From Axinella damicornis (taxonomy: Eukaryota; Porifera; Demospongiae; Axinellida; Axinellidae): a DNA stretch of 64,000 nucleotides. The notes below the pieces were generated by a model, which saw nothing but the letters and a program-made list of their open reading frames with translations, did no database searches and was not told where the DNA came from. The translations under genes and the position numbers were made by a program. Positions 24,461-36,836 of the stretch are shown here, in pieces. Each line of letters starts with the position of its first letter. The first letter of the stretch is position 1. The stretch covers positions 15,594,483 to 15,658,482 of the forward strand of contig OZ007509.1 of NCBI GenBank assembly GCA_963931865.1. Direction: 5' to 3'.

Positions 24461-27400
24461 CTAGCTTCGCGATTTCTGTGAGGCTGAGCTAGAATAACTT
24501 GAATTGGGTGATTTGTTAGTTGAGAATTTTCTTAACAGTTCCGTAACTTGAGGTTCGTTATCTAAGACCTGTGGAAAAAGATGAACATCACCAGCATTCA
24601 GACAAGAAGTCAAAGTTCTGACTACACTGTTGTAGTCCTCAATAGTGCATGCCACCACAGACAGAGTATATAGTGCTAATACGGAGGCCTCATTAGCTAT
24701 ATAAGGCAATCATCAATCAAATCGAATCAATCAAACTTTTTTTTGTCACCTGCCAGGAGCAGCCAGCTCATGAGAGCTTATGAGACATGTGAATTTACAA
24801 AAACACACCAATAACGATAATATATAGGAATATATAGGAAATAGTGGTCGCAAGTAATATTTAGATACCACTTTGCAGTGCATTACGGGTTTTAGTGCAC
24901 GAGGGCAATCTAGTTAACGGTCGAGGGCGAGATAATGCACGAGCCGAAGGCGAGTGCATTATCCGCCCGAGACCGTTAACTAGATTGCCCGAGTGCACTA
25001 AAGCCCGTAATGCACTGCAAACTGGTATCTAAACTACTTAGTGCAACTCACCGACCCGAGACAGCCTTTGATCTTTGAAAAGTGTGCACTATCTAGATAG
25101 TGCACACTAAAGTGTGCATTAAGCTACTTAATGCTCCGTCATGTGATCGATTCTGAGGCGTCTGATTCGTTGAGGGTCACGTGAGTAACACTAAGTAAAG
25201 TAAACGGAGACGGCACAGTACAGTAAATGAAGACTTAGATATACAGAGGAACTTCAGTCCATATGGAATGGAATACAGTGAAACAAAAGAAGAGGGACAT
25301 GTAGACAGGAATTGGGGAGTACGGAAGAGAAGTATATACAAGAGTATATACAAGTATATACCGTAGTCTATAAAATACGCCCACCCCCTTTTTCGGGACA
25401 AGTTGTTGCAAAGGGTCATTTGTTGCAAAGGGTCATTTATTACTCGAAAGTACGCCACCTATTAGGAAAGCACTTGAATAGCTGAAAGAAGTACTGTCAA
25501 AGAGGTTGGACTAAGAAATGAAGGCTGGCTATCTCGGTACTATTTGCAATGAATTTCATTATGTTGCATGCCATTGCACAATCAGCTGTGTACAGAGTGC
25601 ATGACATGAGACCGTGCACACGCTGTGCATTGCATGTTTGTGTCTTCGCGTGTGCAATCGCCTAGCATAGCACTATAGCTAGCAGCGCACTGCGGTCCAG
25701 TACGGATTTCTTGGAAGTAGCAGCAATCGGCAAGTCCGAAGATAGTCTGCGCACTCTACGTCATTCAAGCACTACTGCTGTCTTGTTTGCTGTTCCTGTA
25801 GCTACTCACACGAAGAGATTGTTCCTGCTCACCAAGAAACTCCGGGAGTAGTAATAGTTAAGCCTTGCTAGAATGACTGTTGCAGTATGGCACTCGTATA
25901 ATATTTGCTGATTTTACGAATGTACTTGGGTGGGCCTACTTTCGAGTCAAGGGTGGGCCTACTTTCGAGTCAAGGGTGGGCCTACTTTCGAGTCAAGGGT
26001 GGGCCTATTTTCGGGTGAGGGGTCCTCGAAAATACGCCCATCCCCCTCTTTGAGCAGATTCTAAATTCATCGCCCATGGGCGTATTATCGAGAGACTACG
26101 GTATATACATAATATATTTTTATATTGCCCCCCCCCCCCTTTTTTTTTCCTAGGCAAGGGGGGGGGGGGGGGGGGGGGGGGAAATCTTTAACTAGGCAAC
26201 CTTCTGGACTGGGATGGTACATTACTGGATGGAGGATAAAGATAAAACCATGTGGATGATCAGAATGAGACAATGAAGTTCCGAAATGATAAAAGTGAGC
26301 TTAGAAGAGGGAGTGAAATGAAATTTCCAACGGGTGTTTTATTTGTGGGGCATCATTCAGGCATGCACTCAGAGCAACTTATAAAATCAGTATGACATAC
26401 TGCATGCAAGGTACCTTTAGCATTCCTGTTCTTGTGTCACTGATGTGTGAGAGAATGCGATTGGATCTGTCCATGTTGCCCTGGGGAGCATGGCACATGC
26501 AACTTTCAATGAGTGAAATAATCAATGCAGCTGTGTGTTTTCACGTTTCAAGGTCTCTTCACCCTCCCCCCTCGCCTCATCCCTCCTCCCCTCCCCTTTC
26601 TCCCCTCCCCTCCCCCCCTCCCCCTCCCCCCTCTCCCCTCCCCCCCTCCCCCCTCCCCTCCCCTCCCCCCGGACCTCCTACCTCTACTAGCTCCTCGCAG
26701 GTCTCCAGCAGCTGTGTGTTGTTTGTGCTGCAGGACGCGCACTGGCCCAGGTTATGAATACTCTTCTTGAGTCTCATCATTGTCTCCAGGATGTCTTTCT
26801 CAACCTTGGACTGGAAAGAGGAAAGGAGAGGATGGATGATGAGGGAATGACAAGAGATAAGGGGGGGGGGGGGGGGGGATGAAATCTTTACACTCGAAAG
26901 TTGTCAACGGAATGCCTACCATTTCATCCAGCTGTGACTCAAAGTGGAGTAGTTTCCAACCTGTAGCCCTCTGCCAGTTGCTCCTCTTGCTAGCGATGTC
27001 GTAGGCAGATGTGCGTTCTTCCTCTGAATGAGGTGGGGAGACAAAATGAACCAGACAGAGAAGTGGGGGAGAGGAGGAGAGGGAAAGGCTGAGTGTTGCA
27101 TACCTCTGTGCTTGATGTCGGCATGCCGTTTGAAGTGATTGTGTGCAGCTCGGTGGTAGGTCCGGTAGACACCATTGATAGGGTAAGGGGAGCGACGCAG
27201 CTGAGATAGATAGCAGAACTCAACCTTCTTGGGAGCTGGACAGCAGAGAATATACACTCGTAAAAGTAAAACACAAATCACTGGACATAGTCTAGAAAAG
27301 AATACATGTACATACCTTCTTCAACACGCTCCGCTTCCTCCAGTCTTCTGCTGCTCCGCGTGGTCATAGTGGTTGGTGGCGGTGGGCGCGGCCTCTCTTC

Positions 27401-30400
27401 CTCTCCCCCTGACTCTGCCAGTGATGAGGGGGGAGGAGTCTCCGAACTGATGCTGTTGGGAACATTGCTCGCATACTGGTCATCATTTGCAACACTGCGT
27501 GTACGCACATGTATGGGTGATGGAGAAAAACGATCCATCTGTAAGGCTTACCTCAGCATTAAAATGGCCCCATCAAAAATAGATCATAAAATGGTTAGTT
27601 ACGGTAACAAAAAGAAATGGTTCACTGATGATGACAATCTATAATAGAGCTTGTTTATATGATGAACACATGCATGCCCAGTGTATTACATGTAGCTCGC
27701 GCACCAACCAAATATTTCAAGAAGTTTGAAACAGATGTTTCGGTGCAGTTCACTAGTTTCATAGGTACTATACTCCTTATTGTGAGTTGCTTCATTTGAA
27801 GTGCCTTAGCTATATGCTGGCATTTGTCCCTCGTCTGTAGCTTACTTGTAACAGGAGGTAAACGTCATAACTTACTCGGGACGGTAATAACTGCTGAATC
27901 AGTGATCATAGCACAGACCAATTACGAACGGGCACGCTCACACCGTAAAACGATTGTTGCATAAAAACAGAACATAAACTGTTTATTGACCCCCTCATAG
28001 CTAACTTTGTTCCTAGGCAGCTTGTAGGCAGCTAGTTTACGACTCACTCCAATTATGACCACAATGGTGTAGTCAGTCTTAATGCGCCTTCCCTGCATAC
28101 ACTTTTCTGCTAGATACCAATTTTCAAACATGCTTACACATTCTGTTTCCGTGGTTTCTTCCTCGGAGATGACATCAGGTCAGCTTGCTCAGCCTTTGTC
28201 ATACCACCAAGGTGGTTTGATGTTCCCTCCCCGCCAGGGCTGAGGGGGGTACTGTTGAATGTGGGGGTGCGGTCGCCAGTGGGAGTGGTTGCCAAATGGC
28301 CCATCACACCTGTCCCTTGCTGCTGCTTCATAGCACTTCTGTGTGTGTGTGTGTGAGTGAGGGTGTGTGTGTGTGAGTGAGGGTGTGTGTGTGAGTGAGG
28401 GTGTGTGTGCGTGTATGAGTGTGTGTGAGGGTGTGTGTGTGTTTGTGTGTGAGTGAGGGTGTGTGTGTGTTTGTGTGTGAGTGAGGGTGTGTGTGTGTGT
28501 GTGAGGGTGTGTGTGTGTGAGGGTGCGTGTGTGTGTGTTGAGGGGGTGTGTGTGTGAGGGGGCGGAGCAGGGAACAATATTACTGAGTTTACTACAAATG
28601 TGTAAGTTAACCTCAAGATTAATCTCAAGATTACAGAGATATCCAAGATCCATAGGAGCTTACCCCAGTGGAAGTTTGTTAATCAATGGGGAGCAGGCGG
28701 AGGAGGAGGGACTGGTGGTGGTAGCATTAGGAGGACCATCCGTCTTCCAGTTGCTGTGGCATTGCGGACACAATGGCAGTTTATAGTAACACTGGTTATC
28801 ATATGAAGGTGGTCTTCAGCCAGTAAGTGTGCATCAGTGGATCAAAGGGGTTTAAACACACTGTTCGTAACAGAGGTATTCTGAGGTCGAGAATGCCATG
28901 AGCTAGAGGGAAGTGGTCGCTGATCATGAGGATGCAATGCTCAACGGAAATCCATTGCTTACACGATTACACAGTTTCTATGCAGGGGTTGAATCCAGAA
29001 AGGGTGGGGGGGCTATATGCAAAAAAGGATACTGTTGGAGGCAGAGGCTGTGAAATTGCGAGAGCGAAGCATCGCAAAATGTTTTCACCATTACTTTCTG
29101 TCATCAGGAAGGGCTCTCATAGCAAATTTCCACTTCCACTGCCCTGCTATATACTACTTTCTACTTCTGTGCTGTCTTTCTCAGTCATGCACTGCAAGGT
29201 GATTGCACAATCATCATGCCAGAGAAGGGGCCGCATCGGCCTCCAATGCCCCCCCCCCCCCCCCCCCCCCCCCAGATTATGCTGCCCTTATAAACCATAA
29301 TGTTCTCTGTTTAAATTTTCCAACACCACTGCAATAGACTTGAAAATTATGGTCATATCAAGAAACACCAAACAGCCATTAGCATCCACTTCACTTTGGA
29401 AGCTCTCCAGAGACGTAGCCTAAACATGATACATGCACATGGTTTAGTAAACTCTTGTTTCGATCTTACCCATCAAATGTCCTCTTTCTTAAGATGTGCG
29501 GGCGCGGCGAGGAGTTGCCCTGATTGGGTGACATTGTGAGACCAGCAGAGCTGACCACACCCACTCCTTGGGCTGGGGACAACAATCCCGCACTAGGAAC
29601 ACTGGTCTGCGATACACCTGGTGGCTGCTATGTAGGAAGAGAAGAATGAGGAAGTTGTTGACTCATGGGGATGTTCATCACACTATGATCCCCCCCCCCC
29701 CCCCCCCAAACACACACACACACGTACACACTCTCTAGTGAAGGAACATTCTCCCGAGACCTTTTCTAACAGGCAGGGGGAGCAGTAGCAGCAGCATTAG
29801 TGACACATCAGCCCTCAAGTTACGAGCTGTGAGTGACACACAACCACCCACTAAAATTTAATTTTAACGAGGGGCAACCGCACTCCTGGTAGCCGCGTTG
29901 CAACCCTGGTTGCGACTCGCCGTAGCGCAAGCTGCAATTCGTTCCAATTAACACACAGGTCACGTGGCAACCACGCTCAGTCGATCGCGCGCAAGTAATG
30001 GCGACCAAGAGGAAGACAAGACATTATTACAGCACTCACAACTTAGCCAGCACGGTGGGTTTCGGTATGTAAGCGTCAGTGAGCGACAGCGATCACGGCC
30101 GTGTGGTCAGAATCTTCGTGTGCCTTTCCTAAGAACGGTACCGCCACCGGAAGTCGAAGAGAGCGCTCGAGAATGGCGGCCGACGGCGAGACAAAAGCGC
30201 TCATACCTCCACCACCGAGGTGAGTTTCAGCACCAACTTTTTACGTTTGGGTCACTGCATGATAGCGATCACGGCGGTGTAGTCAGAATCTGTGTAGGCC
30301 ATTCCTAAGTACTCAAACATTATATATATTATATTGAATTAATTATATTACGAGGGGCAACCGCACTCCTGGTAGCCGCGTTGCAACCGGTTGCGACTCG

Positions 30401-31404
30401 ACAAGCTAGGTATTGCAACTCATTCCAATTAACGCACATACCACGTGAGGATAGGACCTGCTCGCAACGTCGATCGATTGAGCTGAGTCAGCAATGGCGG
30501 CCCAAGGCGAAAACAAGAAACTGTTACAGCGCTCACAACTTCGCCAGCACGGTGAGTTTTGGCATGTAAGCGTCAGTGAACGACAGCGATCACGGTCGTG
30601 TGGTCAGAATCTTCGTGTGCCTTTCCTAAGAACGGTTCTGCCACCGGAAGTCGAAGAGAGCGCTCGAGCAATGGCAGCCACGGCGAGACAAAAGCGCTCA
30701 TATCTCCACCACCAAGGTGAGTTTCAACACCAACTTTTTACATTCAGGTCAGGGCATGATAGCGATTACGGCGGCATAGTCAGAATTTCTGTAGGCCAAG
30801 CCTAAGTACTCAAACATTATATATATTATATTGGATTATATTAATTATATTATTTACGCGGCACAATTTTTCCCCTACCAGGAGTGTAATTTACGCGGTA
30901 CAATTTTTCCCTTACCAGGAGTGTAATTTTCACATTTAACCACAGCTATTTAGTTGAAGCAAGGATATCTACAGTACAGTTTGCAAGGATTGAGAAAAAC
31001 TAAGGCTGATCACTTTTTCGAAGGGTAGTGGCCCCTTCTGTCATTGTCATGGTGTGCCCCCCCCGTTCCCATTCCTGTTCCGCAACCTGTGACTTACCCC
31101 GGTAGCAGCGTCGTCAGGCTGTTGTGACAACGGGTGGGGAGGTGGGAGGCCAGTGATGGGCTGCATGCCAGTCTCCATCATGCCAGGCTGGGGGTAGCCG
31201 GGGGACACTGGCTGGAGACCGGAGTTGGTGATGGCTGCAATGTGCTTGCCAGTAAGTCCCGGCATGCTGATGATTATGCCTGAGGCTACATCAGCAGTGG
31301 TGCGATCCCGAGGGCCTGTGTATGTACGTATGTATGTGTGTGAGTGGGTGTGTGTACGAGTGTGTATGTATTTTTTTATATGTATGTATACACGTATGTG
31401 TGTA

Positions 31405-31468
<64 letters not shown>

Positions 31469-31816
31469 CGTGTGTGTATGTGGTTGTGTTCAATATGTAA
31501 GGATGTCTACCTTCCAAGAACGTCCCATTCCCATCCCTCCATTGGCAGCCTAGGAACGAGACCACTTAAAATAAAACTGACAGGCAGCCCATATAGTTGC
31601 AGTGTAACATGAATAATCTCAGCACCTGCTTGAGTCACACTCGGGATGCCACCTGCAGCTGTTGCACTCTGTTGCATGGGGACAGCGGAAGGCTGGGGGG
31701 GTCTGCAGGTGGGGAGGGGGGTAGTACGATTACATGATTGTGATCTGCACATGTGAGGATCGTTTGCAAGTGAAATTTACTCACCGTTCGAGTCTGGTAT
31801 CTGTGTAGGAAGCTGC

Positions 31817-31854
<38 letters not shown>

Positions 31855-34800
31855 ATTGATGAGTGTGTGTGTGATGTATGTGCATTGATGCATAGTGTGC
31901 AAGTGTGTGTGATGTGTAAGTGTATGCATGTGGTATGTGTAAGTGCACATGTGCAAGTATGCAGATCTGTTTACATACTTGCACACCAACTTCTACTAGC
32001 TGCACACCCCAACATACCACTTGATGACGGCTGGCCACTGGTTGCAAGAGTGGGTGTAGCCATACTGGAACCATCTTGGGATATGCCCCTCATTGAATAC
32101 CCATCAGTGGGCGGGGCACTTCCAGGCTTCTGGACGGTACTTAATTGAGAAGTAGGCAAGGGGGTGTGGCTGGAACTGGAACCTGAATGGGAATATTACA
32201 GGAGTTTCAACGATGATCTGATGATGTCACTGTGATCATCAGGATGCTGTGAGCAAGCAAACAAGCAAATCTGGAGGGCTGGGGAATGGCCTGGGAATGA
32301 GGTTAGGAATGGAGGCCGTATGGCGCTTATATTTCGCGGGTCTAAATTTTCGCAAATTGCTCTTCGAGAACATTTCGTTGAAAAAATTTCGCGAATTCGC
32401 GGTAAAACGCCACGCCCACACAATGGGTGTGGTGTACTATACTCACCTGATACTGCACTTGAAGACTTCCGTGCACGCTGAACTCAACTAGATACCACAG
32501 ACCAATTCGTTGGTGCGTTGTATTCTGCGACACTCTCTTCCCCACTTCGACGCTCTGGAAGCTTACACTTCGACTACTGTCCATCCTCACTGTTGAAGTA
32601 CACAAACAGAGCCATCAAGCTAGCCGTGACCAGTGTCGCGCACGTACGCTGGAATACTGTCCGCGTAGCTGTAGGCGCACAACACTTGTCAAAATTTTCG
32701 TTGAAATAATTTCGTGAATGACCCGTAATTCGCAAAAATTTAGACCCACGAAATTTAAGCGCTATACGGTACACAGGGACAAATCCTAGTGCTTCATCAA
32801 CTAACAAGCCATAAACAATTACTATGTCCCAAACTGAAGCACCCCCAAAGAAGAAGTGAAAGTCCTGATCATCCATTGTTTTGTCCTTGCTGTCACGATC
32901 CTACACAATCTGCACAAGCCAACCATCAACAGAACTCCTCCAACAGCCTGCCAGCACTGTGCACACAGGCCATCAGGCTGCACGCCCAAACCTGAGTGAC
33001 CTAATAGGTTATCCCCTTAGTGACTTCCGTGTGTTGGTATGCAGCGGCACACTTAGCTCTATGGAGGAACCCAGACAAGATGAAAACAAGCACAGGCAGC
33101 TTCAATCACCAGTTCCACCTATACATTAGCCAGGCTATTCATAGCAGTCTCGCAAGTTCATGGTACATTTATATACACGTTGAGAGGTAATTAAAGGCAT
33201 AAAGTAGAACTAGAGATTGAAAATGAGAATAATATATGCCAGGATATATCAATTCGTCACTACCAATGTAGACTGTTCCCAGGCCATTTGTAGGAGGAGA
33301 AACACCCCGTGAAGTTTCACAAGTTCAAACTATAGGTTCAGGGGGTAACATAATTTGGCCCCGAAATACAATTATATGCGAAGACAATGTTCGCCAAACG
33401 GTCCTCACAATAAGCCATGGTAGGTGTTCAGACATTATGCTATAACAGTGAATGTCAGGTGATCGGACAAATACCATAATTGATCAGAAATCGGCTGTTA
33501 TCGTGAGCCCTGCCTTGAAGGGTACACTAACGGTAGTCCATACCAAACGTACCTAGTCTATCAAGCTAGACTAAATTTATCTCGTTCTGGATGTTGGAGA
33601 CGGCGTAGGGAGACAAGAGCCCTACGCCCCACCCCAACTTACGGAGCAACAAAAATGTGGTCTAGCTCAATAAACTAAAACGTCCCCAACAATTTGCGGT
33701 GCATGTACAAGTACAATTCACCATGGTGTACATGTGGGTGTGCACAAAATTTCATTGTCCCACCCATACATATAGGCAAGAGCGCATAAGTAGATCGCCC
33801 GCCCAGCGATCTACCTATGCGCTCTTGATATAGGCGGGGACACTAAATCCTGCCCATACATATAGGCGGGATTTAGCGTGGGGTACACTATTTCCCGCCC
33901 ACATATACAGGTGGGATTAGCGTACCCCCCACGCTAAATCCCACCAATATACATGTATATGGGTGGGACAATGCAAATTTTATCACAACCCATGTACACG
34001 TGTACCTGGTTTTGAAGTTGGTTGGGGTTGTCCGGGAGAGTGGGTAAAGGTGGAAACTGGAGCAACGTGAGATTTTGGCGGCCTTATATTCTGCTGCTGG
34101 GTGGGGGCGGAGGGAGCTAGAAGCATCTTAGACAAGGTGGAGTGAGGTTGGGGGGGTGTGGGGTACGAGTGGGTCACCATTAGGCCCTGATGGCTCATGT
34201 AGGGTACGGTGTGTACTGCCATGGGGGGGAGGGAGGGTGTGACATAGGTCATGTGACCGGTGACAATTGGAGGGGATTCCCCTTCCGGTGACATCATGGC
34301 TGCTGAAGTGATGCCTTTGGTGCTCACTAGCTTTCCTGCTTGAGGAATGGTAAGAACTGGTTGCGACACAGAAGCAACAGAAGAGAACTTTGGCAGGCCA
34401 GTAGAGGGGGATGGTCTTGCTTGATTTGGGACCTTTGTGACATTCGAAGGTACTCTTACAACTCCCTGTTTCTGAAGCATTGAGCTGGTCACCGGTGCGG
34501 CAACGGAATGAGGAACAGGTTTCCCCATCGCGTTGGCCACTGCATGTGGCTGCTGTAGTGAGGGATGAGTGTGCAGCTTCATTCCCATGTTAGGATGAGG
34601 GTGGGAGTGAGCATGGGGATGGGCAATGTACGGGGAGGGCTGGGTGGGCCTCATGGCATGGAATGCAGACAGGGGTTGGAATGGAGCAGGGGCGTTAGAG
34701 AGAATGTCCGAGACGAGAGTAGAGCTCATGGATGACTGGGTGATGCTGTTCTTGGGTTTGGGAACCATCCCAGAGGGGGTAGTGGACGGCTTTGGGACTC

Positions 34801-36150
34801 CTAGGTTTAACGCTGAGGTGAGAGGAGAGAGAGGGAGGAGGGAGAGAGGGGAGAGAGAGGAGGGAGAGAGGAGGGAAGAGTGGGAGGAGGGAGGAGAGGG
34901 AGGTAGGAGAGGGACAAGAGAAGGGGAGGAGGGTGGGGAGAGGTGAGAGGAGGGAGGGAGGAGAAGGGAGAGAGACACAATAGTTCCATTAAACGAAGGA
35001 TAGTACTGATGGTACTATGCTATAGTACTATGCTACTACTACCAGTATGTAGTGAGTAACCTTTGTATGGCTTCAACAAATCTAACAGTTTGCACTGTGA
35101 AAGGATACCAGTCACAGTCACAGATTAAGTCATCCAAGCAACCTGTGACAACGACCTGTACCTCCAAAGGCACACAACTATCACAACGGATAATCTGTGA
35201 TGTAGTACTCACAGAGCAATTAATGAAATACTGTCACAAGTACTGTCCAATGAATGCACAGTGTAGATGACAGCTGATTCTGGACCAGGAGATAAGTTAT
35301 TCCCTACTTGGCCAATACAGTTAATTACTAATTATCAGTAATTTGTGGTTCGTTGTCTGTAATTATCTGAAGCATCAGAGAGGGGAGGAGGAGGGTAAGC
35401 TGGAAGAGAGATGGGGGAAGGAGGAGGACCACCAAAATTCTAACCCACTGCAAGTGGCAATATGTACGCTTCAGAGTAACTGGGTGCTTTAATTATAATA
35501 CTCACATGGCATGAAGATAGGCGGACCTAGGTCGTTGGAAATTGCAGGGGTTCCCCTACCCTTCCCACTGAGAGTTGACATGGCCAGGGCAGGCGACATT
35601 CCGAGAGAGGGGCCGCGCATCATGCTGTACGTGAGGTGGTGAGAGGCGTGGATAGGGAGAGAGGCGTCACTGTGGATGGTGTAGGAGGTTGCGTGGTGTG
35701 GCACCAGTCCAGGCGCTGAGACCAGCTGGGGGACTGTGGTCGGTACGCGAGTTGTCTTCAGGAGGGTCAGGAAGAAGATACAAAACTTATTGTAACAGTA
35801 ACTAGACCAATTGGTGATGGTTATGAATGCGTATGTGTTAATAATACCTACAGCCTTCACAAACAGTGAGCTTTTTGATTGTACACTACAAATTTGGAAG
35901 CACTCTTCCTGACCATCGATTCATGATTCTGTGGTAAACCTTACAAGCTTGAAACATGGCTGTACAATTAAAGCTTTGTAAATGCACTCCCAGTGATGTG
36001 CAGGTATATATGTACCACTGAAAGACAAGCATCACTTAGTCAACACGGACAGAGAAAGGACAACCGCACTAAGGACACGCACGTTTGAATTGCTGCAAGT
36101 GTGCTCTAATTAGAATCACTTACCTCCTGCTTTCTGCCTTTATCACTCAT
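24461..36150 (-). CDS. SAP130: Histone deacetylase complex subunit SAP130, complete gene
   Basis: Fifteen minus-strand exons: 36124-36150, 35506-35755, 34006-34812, 32021-32182, 31785-31800, 31626-31702, 31098-31315, 29470-29627, 28664-28753, 28140-28338, 27316-27538, 27104-27235, 26920-27023, 26682-26810, 24461-24568. Phases close to 2700 nt, 899 aa (human about 1050). The start ATG 36150 has an in-frame stop directly before it. SAP130 is a nuclear subunit of Sin3-HDAC complexes. The N-terminal 570 residues are Ser/Thr/Pro/His-rich low complexity. Then come family motifs: [14 protein letters not shown] (about 558-571), SPRKKPRKQ (about 659-667), [18 protein letters not shown] (about 765-782) and the conserved C-terminal helical region ending [15 protein letters not shown]. 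Least certain joins: the donor at 28139 (GTGTAA) and at 32020, where a GTATGT donor 3 nt further would add one codon. The gene diverges from MED4. Confidence 0.88.
24862..25031. mobile_element. Palindromic element in SAP130 last intron
   Basis: A 170-bp inverted repeat. The left end TAGATACCACTTTGCAGTGC is the inverse of the right end, and the arms continue through CATTACGGGTTTTAGTGCAC. Confidence 0.7.
25361..26102. mobile_element. Terminal-inverted-repeat element with internal tandem repeats
   Basis: The left end CCGTAGTCTATAAAATACGC and right end (reverse-complemented) CCGTAGTCTCTCGATAATAC match. TATA flanks both sides, a plausible target duplication. At about 25925-26020 a unit near GGGTGGGCCTACTTTCGAGT is repeated four times. 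About 740 bp, non-coding, within the last SAP130 intron. Confidence 0.6.
26560..26672. repeat. C/T-rich tract beside SAP130 exon 14
   Basis: Nearly pure C/T on the plus strand (G/A on the transcribed strand), starting just after the donor of the 26682-26810 exon. Confidence 0.75.
28339..28560. repeat. TG/GAGTGAGGG microsatellite at SAP130 exon 10 acceptor
   Basis: On the minus strand this reads as CA-rich sequence running directly into CACAG|AAGTGC, the acceptor of the exon 28140-28338. Blocks of (TG)n are punctuated by GAGTGAGGG. Confidence 0.85.
29866..30925. repeat. Two tandem copies of the CACTCCTGGTAGC repeat in SAP130 intron
   Basis: Copies at about 29866-30335 and 30350-30925, with a third at 11050-11535. 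Each holds ATGGCG-starting segments ending in GTGAGTTT or GTGGGTTT, giving short ORFs that look like first exons but carry no recognisable domain. The right end of the second copy is itself duplicated (30850-30885 and 30888-30928). Confidence 0.55.
31316..31482. repeat. TG microsatellite at SAP130 exon 7 acceptor
   Basis: (TG)n with TATG interruptions on the plus strand. On the transcribed strand the CA tract runs into CATACACAG, the acceptor for exon 31098-31315. Confidence 0.85.
31785..31800 (-). CDS. SAP130: 16-nt microexon of SAP130
   Basis: The minus strand reads TTCCTACACAG|ATACCAGACTCGAACG|GTGAGTAA, a strong acceptor and donor around 16 nt. The exon before it ends in phase 1 and the exon after it needs phase 2, and 16 nt is exactly what restores the frame. 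It contributes the residues TRLE plus two split codons. Confidence 0.7.
32316..32769. mobile_element. Inverted-repeat element in SAP130 intron
   Basis: About 454 bp. The left end CCGTATGGCGCTTATATTTC and the right end, reverse-complemented, CCGTATAGCGCTTAAATTTC match, and the arms continue through GGGTCTAAATTTT. Non-coding. Confidence 0.65.
33727..34003. mobile_element. Foldback element abutting the donor of SAP130 exon 3
   Basis: The inverted arms begin GTGTACATG and continue through CATTGTCCCACCCATA at both ends. A second palindrome (33779-33831, CAAGAGCGCATA arms) is nested in it. The right terminus lies within a few bases of the GT donor at 34005-34004 of SAP130 exon 3. Confidence 0.65.
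34813..34975. repeat. Purine-rich tract before SAP130 exon 3
   Basis: GAGAGGGAGGA repeats on the plus strand; on the transcribed strand this is a long C/T tract serving as an extended polypyrimidine tract before the acceptor at 34812. Confidence 0.8.
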
Positions 36151-36836
36151 TTAGTGCGCTTCTGAAACACGCAGTAGCCAACACACTGTCTTCTTGCACT
36201 TGTAGAACGCTCCGATCAGAGGGCAATTCCCATTACAGTGGCGCTAAGGCCACGGATTTTCTCCTGGGCAGTCAACTAGCTCACTATACCTATGGAAGGT
36301 CAAACGGGCAGTACAACGGTAAAATCCTCCCTACGTACGGACAGTCATACACAGCCCAGCAAAGTTAGTAATTCCCGCTCACCTGACTTACGGACCAGAT
36401 TCGCCGATTAGAGTTCCCAGTAGTGCCAGGATTCAAGTACTCCGACAGTTGCAAGGTTTCCTTTACAAACGCCAACAGGCGGTACTAAGCTTAACTTCCA
36501 ACACAAATTCTGGATAGCACACGCTCCGAATAATGGCTTTACCTCCCTCTAGGCTGTTCAGAGGGATTTCTGACTCACAATCTAGCCGGGATAGAGGCTT
36601 TCTTTTCCTCCACGAGGTTCAGCATCACCAATGAAAAACAAGTTGTCCACGCCTGTTCCGATCCGGGGATTTGCATTAGTAATTACGTGAACGTGATTGG
36701 ACACTTCGATTTGCCACAGAATTTCTGTGCTTTGATTGGTCAAAGCGGAATTCATTTCTGAGGATGTGTACGCATGCGCAGCGAATGGCGGTCTGGTTCT
36801 CATAACAGTATATAGCGAGACCCAAAGTGAAAAATT
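36151..36836. promoter_or_regulatory. Shared bidirectional promoter of SAP130 and MED4
   Basis: The two start codons are 686 bp apart and divergent. On the MED4 side there are two inverted CCAAT boxes (GATTGG at 36695-36700 and 36734-36739), a near-NRF1 site TACGCATGCGCAG at 36769-36781 and a YY1-like AATGGCGG at 36784-36791. No TATA box was seen. A 6-codon upstream ORF (36785-36805) precedes the MED4 start. Confidence 0.6.

Noticed and set aside
28133..28137. Stronger-looking donor GTAAGC for the SAP130 exon at 28138
   Set aside because: It would end the exon in phase 2, which does not fit the next exon (phase 0 start at 27538); the GTGTAA donor two bases earlier keeps the frame.
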